Origin: Ignavibacteriota bacterium
GTDB taxonomy: Bacteria > Bacteroidota > Ignavibacteria > Tepidaquicellales > Tepidaquicellaceae
Direction: 5' to 3'
Assembly (NCBI GenBank): GCA_003135995.1
Contig: PNBM01000249.1
Span: 20,142 to 29,737, forward strand
DNA length: 9,596 bases
Shown here: positions 5,394 to 9,596 of the stretch, one piece after another
Layout: each line of letters opens with the position of its first letter
Numbering within the stretch: position 1 is the stretch's first letter
Notes under the pieces: model-generated
Database searches by the model: none
The model's input: only the letters and a program-made list of their open reading frames with translations
Told to the model about the DNA's origin: nothing
Program-made: the position numbers and the translations under genes

Positions 5394-6107
5394 ATGTCAA
5401 AAGAAGAGTTATCAGCACGCTGGGACGGCTATCTCGGCAAGTTAAAAGACCGTTATTACGAAATTTTAAATTCAACCGAAGAGCCTCTCAACGAAGTATA
5501 TAATAATATGCAATATGATAATGTCATTATTCACAACATTACGAACGGGCTTAAAGGTCAGACCGTTGTTCAGCTTTCACAAAAAGCTGATGACGGTTGG
5601 AATAAGATGCAGGGTGAAATATATAAAAATGGTTTTCTTTTTTTAATAAAAGAAGAGGGTTACAAATTAGCTGAATTTAAGAAATGGCTGGATATTGAGT
5701 TTACGCGATTCTCGGTGAAAGTATTCGCAAATGCAGCAAGGAAAATTCTCGAAAACGTAAAAAAGCATATAGACGAAAAAAAAATGCACAGGTGCACACA
5801 ATGTGCTGCGGAGCTTCCGATTAATATCTATTCTTTTATGGCAGTAAATATTAAATGTGAAAGCTGCGGCGCCGTAAACACATATCAGCCTGACGACAGG
5901 GTAAGAGCACTGGAATATTATGTTATAGAACCGCTCGCCGAAGAGTATGCTATCGAAGAAAAGATAAAAGGTGCTACGGATAAGAGTGCAATGAAAGAAT
6001 ATTATAAAAAGTATTATGGTTACCTTATGGAAAATGTTCCCGAAAAAAAAGAATCGTATCAGCGAACTATGGATGAAAGACTGAACAATCCGTTTTTTTC
6101 GATGTAA
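5394..6107 (+). CDS. Uncharacterised protein with central zinc ribbon
   Basis: This 237-residue protein is not recognised. Residues 1-130 are helical and charged. A zinc ribbon follows: Cys134-TQ-Cys137, 17 residues, Cys155-ES-Cys158, continuing as GAVNTYQPDD. A tyrosine- and lysine-rich helical tail (about 170-237) ends in NNPFFSM. There is no signal peptide or membrane span. Both this protein and the previous one pair a long helical region with a CxxC...CxxC ribbon, but the order differs (central here, terminal there) and the helical parts are not obviously homologous. The 8-bp gap implies co-expression. It is the last plus-strand gene before a convergent junction with the histidine kinase. 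Confidence 0.85.
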   Translation: MSKEELSARWDGYLGKLKDRYYEILNSTEEPLNEVYNNMQYDNVIIHNITNGLKGQTVVQLSQKADDGWNKMQGEIYKNGFLFLIKEEGYKLAEFKKWLDIEFTRFSVKVFANAARKILENVKKHIDEKKMHRCTQCAAELPINIYSFMAVNIKCESCGAVNTYQPDDRVRALEYYVIEPLAEEYAIEEKIKGATDKSAMKEYYKKYYGYLMENVPEKKESYQRTMDERLNNPFFSM

Positions 6108-6125
6108 GAAGAATGTTTTTTGTAA

Positions 6126-6143
6126 CTCAACATTTATGTTGAG
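6126..6143. repeat. Perfect 8-bp palindrome CTCAACAT-tt-ATGTTGAG
   Basis: It lies 18 bases after the stop of the second zinc-ribbon gene. No T-run follows on either strand, so a classic intrinsic terminator is unlikely; it looks like another intergenic palindromic repeat. Confidence 0.65.
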
Positions 6144-6246
6144 ATTAGATGAAAATTGAAATAGATGATGAAGATTGATTATAACAAGTTAATGACCGGT
6201 AATGAAATCGATTTATTTGAACACAACTAAAATAACATCCCACCTA

Positions 6247-6264
6247 CCCCCCTTCAAAGGGGGG
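6247..6264. terminator. GC-rich hairpin between convergent genes, possible terminator
   Basis: CCCCCCTT (6247-6254), CA, AAGGGGGG (6257-6264) form a strong stem in an otherwise AT-rich gap between the convergent zinc-ribbon and kinase genes. On the plus strand AAACGCTTTT follows, giving only a short and displaced T-run. AAACGC (6265-6270) also pairs with GCGTTT (6291-6296). It may end transcription from the left, but it could equally be a dispersed repeat. Confidence 0.4.
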
Positions 6265-6292
6265 AAACGCTTTTATACATTCACTTAATAGC

Positions 6293-6348
6293 GTTTCACC
6301 TTTCACGTTTCACACTCTTTCAACTTTATAAACTTTACAAACTTATTC
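6293..6348. repeat. Adjacent tandem heptamer and nonamer tracts
   Basis: Three 7-mers GTTTCAC, CTTTCAC, GTTTCAC (6293-6313) are followed by three 9-mers AACTTTATA, AACTTTACA, AACTTATTC (6322-6348). The second tract runs into the stop codon of the histidine kinase at 6347-6349. The units differ from those at 2345, 3427 and 4461 but the architecture is the same. Confidence 0.7.
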
Positions 6349-7300
6349 ATCTGGGCAGAGCGAATTCAAACTTCGTTCCCTTGTTCACTTCACTTTCTAC
6401 TTTTATCTGGATGTTGTGAAGTTCAAGTATGTGTTTGACAATCGATAAGCCCAGACCGCTTCCACCCTTTTCTCTCGAACGGTCCTTTTCAACTCTGTAA
6501 AATCTTTCAAAAATTCTCGGCAGGTCTTCTTGCGGTATTCCGCTTCCGTTATCTTCAACGGAAATAGACACGTCCTTTTCTCCTGAAATCACATTTATAT
6601 TTATTGTTCCCGCTTCGGGTGTATATTTTACTGCGTTATCTATTAAATTTTCCATCACCTGCTTAATCTTGTCAGCATCTGCCAACACCTGCGTTTTATC
6701 ACTTACATCTGAATTAAAATTTATTACAATTTTTTTATTATCACTCAGATATTTTAATTCTCCTATTACTCCCTTTAAAAATTCATTTATACCGAAATAT
6801 CTTTTGCTTAATTTCATCCCGACTTCAAGTTTGGAAATTGATATCAAATCATCTACAGTTTCGTTAAGCCGCCTTGTATTGTTCAAAGCCCTGCTTAAAA
6901 AATCCATGTTTACATTCGCATCGTTTACAGCTCCGTCGTGCAGCGTTTCGAGAGAAAGCTGTATTGCAAAAATGGGCGTGCGCATTTCGTGTGCTATGTT
7001 TCCAAGAAATTCACTTCTGTTTACTTTATATGTTTTTGAATTATTAAGCTCTTTTATCAGCCTGTCAACAAGGTTCAGAAGAGATATATAAATCTTTTGA
7101 ATGTCGGAACTGGTATTAAAAATTTTTTCATTAATTTTCAATGAATTATATATTTCGCCAAGCTCTGTCAGTTTTGATTCATACTCATTGCCGGCTGAAT
7201 TATCTTCCCCGGATTTTAATTTTTCCGAAACGGAATTCAAAGCATTAATTTTGTTTTCTACCTGGAATGTGATAAATAAAAATGAGATGAGATATAACAT
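6347..7300 (-). CDS. Sensor histidine kinase of a two-component system
   Basis: From the first standard start (ATG 7300) the protein has 317 residues with all catalytic boxes: HisKA with phospho-acceptor His104 in NIAHEMRTPIFAIQ, N box ENLIDNAVKYTP (217-228), G1 DNGSGIP (250-256), F box IFERFYR and G2 GGSGLGLSIVK (279-289). The N-terminal part is a helical linker. Starting at 7300 would leave only about 13 hydrophobic residues; the frame stays open 49 codons further and encodes a proper two-helix membrane anchor (see the entry at 7301-7447). Two membrane helices with almost no loop imply sensing within the membrane or inside the cell. The response regulator directly upstream is its partner; the domain set resembles PhoR-PhoB, but the stimulus is unknown. 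Confidence 0.93.
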   Translation of the reverse strand: MLYLISFLFITFQVENKINALNSVSEKLKSGEDNSAGNEYESKLTELGEIYNSLKINEKIFNTSSDIQKIYISLLNLVDRLIKELNNSKTYKVNRSEFLGNIAHEMRTPIFAIQLSLETLHDGAVNDANVNMDFLSRALNNTRRLNETVDDLISISKLEVGMKLSKRYFGINEFLKGVIGELKYLSDNKKIVINFNSDVSDKTQVLADADKIKQVMENLIDNAVKYTPEAGTININVISGEKDVSISVEDNGSGIPQEDLPRIFERFYRVEKDRSREKGGSGLGLSIVKHILELHNIQIKVESEVNKGTKFEFALPR

Positions 7301-7447
7301 TAGAAAGCACAGTACGAATTCGGATATTAATATGAATGGATATCCCGATAATATAAATAAAATCGTAAGTATACCTGAAACAGATAAAAAATAAAACGAA
7401 TACTTTTTTATTAAAGAATTTTTTTTAATAATAATTTTATTTTTATT
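7301..7447 (-). other. Probable N-terminal extension of the histidine kinase
   Basis: Forty-nine sense codons lie in frame before ATG 7300, back to a TAA at 7448-7450. They encode a lysine-rich start (IIIKKNSLIKKYSY) and two hydrophobic helices (roughly FYFLSVSGILTILFIL and FILISEFVLCFLMLYLISFL, the latter running into the called gene). There is no ATG, GTG or TTG in this stretch. ATT codons at 7427-7435 or an ATA could start it. The alternative is a sequence error in the long T-runs at 7420-7440 that hides a normal start. Confidence 0.6.
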
Positions 7448-7457
7448 TTATATAATT

Positions 7458-8171
7458 CTAACCGTTGTTAAATCTATATCCGAGACCCTTTATTGTTTCA
7501 ATAAAATCAGAATAGGGTCCGAGTTTCTCGCGTACTTTTGCAACGTGCACGTCAACCGTTCTGTCAACAACAAAAATATTTTCTCCCCAAATCTGGTTAA
7601 GCAGAACATCTCTTGAAAGCACCTTTCCCCTGTTCGATAAAAGAAAATGCAGGAGTTGAAATTCTTTTTTCGGAAAGAAAATTTCTTCGTCATCAATTTT
7701 TACACAGTGCGCAATTGTATCGATTTCGAGATTTTTGAATTTAATGAACCCGTCTTCTTTCGTGATGGTATCAGGTTCCGCATACGTTCTTCTTATTACC
7801 GATTTCACCCTCGCAATAACTTTTCTCGGAGATATAGGCTTTTGAATATAATCATCGGCTCCAAGTTCAAGCCCGATTATTTCATCAATTTCGTTTTCTT
7901 TCGCAGTCAGAAAAATGACGGGGATTTTTGAAGTGAAAACATCTGATTTTAATTTTTTACACACATCAAAACCGTTGATTTCCGGCATCATTATATCGAG
8001 CAAAATAAGATCAGGTTTATTTTCAGATGCTATTTTCAGTGCTTCTCTGCCACTGGTGGCTATTGTTACATCAAATTCTTTCTCTTTCTCAAGATTATAT
8101 TTTAAAATATCAACAATATCTTTTTCGTCATCTACTACTAAAATATTAAAGTTCATTTTCTTTTTTACCAT
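7458..8171 (-). CDS. OmpR/PhoB-family response regulator
   Basis: This 237-residue protein has a receiver domain (about 8-125) and a winged-helix DNA-binding domain (about 140-235). Receiver residues are complete: acidic pair Asp14-Asp15, phospho-acceptor Asp59 in LILLDIMMPEINGFD, Thr89, Tyr108 and Lys111 in ADDYIQKP. The DNA-binding part has KKEFQLLHFLLSNRGKVLSR, WGENIFVVDRTVDVHVAKVREKLG and the terminal IETIKGLGYRF, the standard PhoB-like wing. The start ATG 8171 has an AGGTAG sequence a few bases before it; an internal ATG five codons later is possible. It is co-directional with the kinase (10 bp from the extended open frame) and with the oxidoreductase 51 bp upstream. Target genes are not visible. 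Confidence 0.97.
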   Translation of the reverse strand: MVKKKMNFNILVVDDEKDIVDILKYNLEKEKEFDVTIATSGREALKIASENKPDLILLDIMMPEINGFDVCKKLKSDVFTSKIPVIFLTAKENEIDEIIGLELGADDYIQKPISPRKVIARVKSVIRRTYAEPDTITKEDGFIKFKNLEIDTIAHCVKIDDEEIFFPKKEFQLLHFLLSNRGKVLSRDVLLNQIWGENIFVVDRTVDVHVAKVREKLGPYSDFIETIKGLGYRFNNG

Positions 8172-8222
8172 AAAACTACCTGTCTATTATTAAGAAATTG
8201 TTAAATTATTAATATTTAATAA

Positions 8223-9230
8223 TCAATTAAACAAAATTTCTTTTCCGAGCTTTGCGGATTTATATATCCCTTCAACAATCTGCATCACTTTTAAAGCTTC
8301 TTTTCCCGAGGATACAAGTTTATGCGAACCTCTGACGGAACCGATAAAATGTTTCAACTGAAATTCGTAACTGTTTTTGATTACAGAAGAAATACTTTTC
8401 GGTATTTTAGGTGTTATATCAAAAAGTTCATTATTCATTTTCTTGTGAATTTTCAAAGGATTAATCGTAGAACTTCCTTTTGTTCCAAAAATATTGCAAT
8501 AGAACAATTCACCGCCGCGCAGAAAACTCCAGCTAACCTCGATTGTCAGGGCGGCACCGTTTTTAAATTTTATAAGAGCTATATTTGAATCTTCAACTGA
8601 CTTCGTGTTATGAAAATAATTTACTGAAGAAACGCTTTTCACTTCCGGAAAATTCAACATCCACAAGCCAAGGTCAAGCATAACAATACCATTATCTATG
8701 AATACACCGCCGCCGGAAGTTTCCTTTTCAATAAACCATTTTTCATTCGAGCTTTGCATTTTCACCCAACCCGTTTTTACATAATATAGTTCTCCCATTT
8801 CATTTCCCCTGACAAAACTTCTCTGAATCAAAACATCATTTCTGAACCTGTTGTTCATTCCAACCATCAGATTTTTTTTGTGCTTCTCCGCAGTCTCGAT
8901 TATTTTCAACGCTTCCCGGTAATTTCTCGCAATCGGCTTTTCAACGAATACATCTTTTCCCGCTTCAATACATTTGATGGCTATTTCTGCATGAACATCG
9001 GTTTGTGCCGCAATAATAACAGCGTCTAAAACGGAAACTTCTGAAAGTAAAGAATCTATATCTCTGAAAAAATGTTTTATGCTGTGTTTTTTGGAAATTG
9101 TTTTCGCTCTGTTAAAGTCTTTATCACAAACTGCAACTATATCGACATTACTTATTTTTTGCAAAGCAGGTAAATGCATTATTTGCGCAATTCCCCCAAG
9201 CCCGATAACAGCAACCTTTGTTTTTTCCAT
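8223..9230 (-). CDS. Gfo/Idh/MocA-family oxidoreductase lacking the usual catalytic histidine
   Basis: A 335-residue NAD(P)-dependent sugar or sugar-derivative dehydrogenase homologue, length typical for the family. The Rossmann domain begins VAVIGLGGIAQIMHLPALQ (dinucleotide loop GLGGIA). The AAQTDVHAEIAIKCIEAGKDVFVEKP segment holds the conserved EKP (97-99) with catalytic-type Lys98. In the C-terminal domain GGGVFIDNGIVMLD (173-186) has the conserved Asp179, but Val183 stands where most members have His (D-x-G-x-H). The substrate cannot be told from sequence; the change may mean altered chemistry or loss of activity. It lies between an SRP RNA gene (40 bp upstream) and the response regulator. 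No Shine-Dalgarno is visible before ATG 9230. Confidence 0.92.
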   Translation of the reverse strand: MEKTKVAVIGLGGIAQIMHLPALQKISNVDIVAVCDKDFNRAKTISKKHSIKHFFRDIDSLLSEVSVLDAVIIAAQTDVHAEIAIKCIEAGKDVFVEKPIARNYREALKIIETAEKHKKNLMVGMNNRFRNDVLIQRSFVRGNEMGELYYVKTGWVKMQSSNEKWFIEKETSGGGVFIDNGIVMLDLGLWMLNFPEVKSVSSVNYFHNTKSVEDSNIALIKFKNGAALTIEVSWSFLRGGELFYCNIFGTKGSSTINPLKIHKKMNNELFDITPKIPKSISSVIKNSYEFQLKHFIGSVRGSHKLVSSGKEALKVMQIVEGIYKSAKLGKEILFN

Positions 9231-9270
9231 AAGAAGAAGTGTAAAAAGATTTTAAGTATTAAAATAAAAA

Positions 9271-9366
9271 TGTCAAGACACCCGGATCACAAATAATAAT
9301 TACTTACCGCTGCTTTCTTCCGAACCTGACGGGGTTGGGTAACATTAAATTGTCCGGGGCTTGACA
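9271..9366 (-). ncRNA. ffs: Signal recognition particle RNA (small bacterial 4.5S type)
   Basis: Read on the minus strand, bases 9330-9309 carry the universal SRP domain IV core: GTCAGG, a UUC/GAA stem capped by the GGAA tetraloop, then AGCAGC. Below it UUACC (9342-9338) pairs with GGUAA (9308-9304). The terminal helix is CCCGGA/UCCGGG, extended by UGUCAAG (9366-9360) with CUUGACA (9277-9271). The total is about 96 nt, the size of the small bacterial form without an Alu domain. The RNA binds Ffh and directs membrane-protein targeting. TTTTTATTTT follows the 3' arm, so the closing helix may serve as terminator. Exact ends are inferred from pairing. Confidence 0.9.
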
Positions 9367-9439
9367 AAAATTAATATCAAAATTAAATGAACGATGACTG
9401 ATAATCACATTCAAAATTATTTTTATAGTTTCAATATAG

Positions 9440-9596
9440 CTAAGTTGATTTAAACATTAAATACAATCCGAACAAACCTAATACAACGTTCACAAGCCAC
9501 ATACCCATAAATGGTGTAACAATTCCCCTGTCCGCAAGTTTTTCACCTCCTATTAATGAAGCCCAGTACAAGAGAAAGAAGAAAAGTGAAAGACCT
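9440..9596 (-). CDS. LptF/LptG-type permease, C-terminal fragment
   Basis: The last 51 codons of a membrane protein whose 5' part lies beyond the right edge; the stop TAG is at 9442-9440. Visible are a membrane helix (LSLFFFLLYWASLIG), the short loop GEKLADRGIVTPFMGMW, and a final helix (LVNVVLGLFGLYLMF). The pattern YW...ge.lA.rG...P..g.W..N is that of the YjgP/YjgQ family, the permease pair that extracts lipopolysaccharide from the inner membrane with LptB. LptF and LptG cannot be separated from this fragment. It would imply a Gram-negative outer membrane with LPS. It ends 73 bp upstream of the SRP RNA, same strand. Confidence 0.72.
   Translation of the reverse strand, partial: GLSLFFFLLYWASLIGGEKLADRGIVTPFMGMWLVNVVLGLFGLYLMFKST

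Noticed and set aside
5312..5503. Plus-strand open frame bridging the two zinc-ribbon genes, possible frameshifted fusion
   Set aside because: Both zinc-ribbon genes are intact with their own starts and stops; the product of the bridging frame resembles nothing and lacks the CxxC pairs.
6148..6177. Tiny open frame after ATG 6148 in the convergent gap
   Set aside because: Only nine codons, with no ribosome binding site or conservation evidence.
6669..8588. Several plus-strand open frames opposite the kinase, regulator and oxidoreductase genes (6669-7091, 7647-7931, 7915-8193, 8322-8588)
   Set aside because: All are antisense shadows of well-supported minus-strand genes.
9361..9389. Plus-strand sigma-70 promoter starting from TTGACA at 9361
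   Set aside because: The hexamer is explained by the SRP RNA closing stem, the -10 candidate TAAATG is poor, and no plus-strand gene follows.

Overview
This is an AT-rich bacterial window. It carries weak or no Shine-Dalgarno sequences at most starts, frequent non-ATG starts and a dense set of intergenic palindromic repeats. The gene content (separate purS and purQ, a lone tatA-type gene, a zinc-finger-less anti-sigma candidate beside an ECF sigma factor) and the style of the protein sequences suggest a member of the Bacteroidota/Chlorobiota/Ignavibacteriota group, most likely Ignavibacteria-like. That placement is inference from memory of protein style, not a search.

Left part, plus strand. 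The window opens inside holA (clamp-loader delta subunit) and continues with an ECF sigma factor and a single-membrane-span protein that is probably its anti-sigma partner. The two are separated by two tandem copies of a GTAG-headed hairpin repeat. Next come purS and purQ, two subunits of FGAM synthase (purL is not in the window), and then a twin-arginine translocase TatA/E protein.

Middle part, plus strand. Three proteins of unknown function follow. The first is a 172-residue protein built from two copies of one domain in an exact 82-residue register. After a 414-bp repeat-filled gap come two co-directional genes 8 bp apart, each encoding a helical protein with a four-cysteine zinc ribbon. 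This group is the most plausible undescribed unit here.

Right part, minus strand, read from the right edge leftward. The order is the last 51 codons of an LptF/LptG-type permease, an SRP RNA gene that ORF finding would miss, a Gfo/Idh/MocA oxidoreductase lacking the usual catalytic histidine, an OmpR/PhoB-type response regulator and its histidine kinase. The kinase appears to begin upstream of its first standard start codon.

Intergenic space is unusually structured. It holds GTAG-headed hairpins, a 139-bp mirror-symmetric composite element, a pair of small hairpins with compensatory base changes, and short tandem 7-mers or 9-mers in four separate gaps. These resemble REP/RAYT-type and short-tandem-repeat families, but no transposase or RAYT gene is present to mobilise them. 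No CRISPR array, tRNA, insertion sequence or phage gene was seen.
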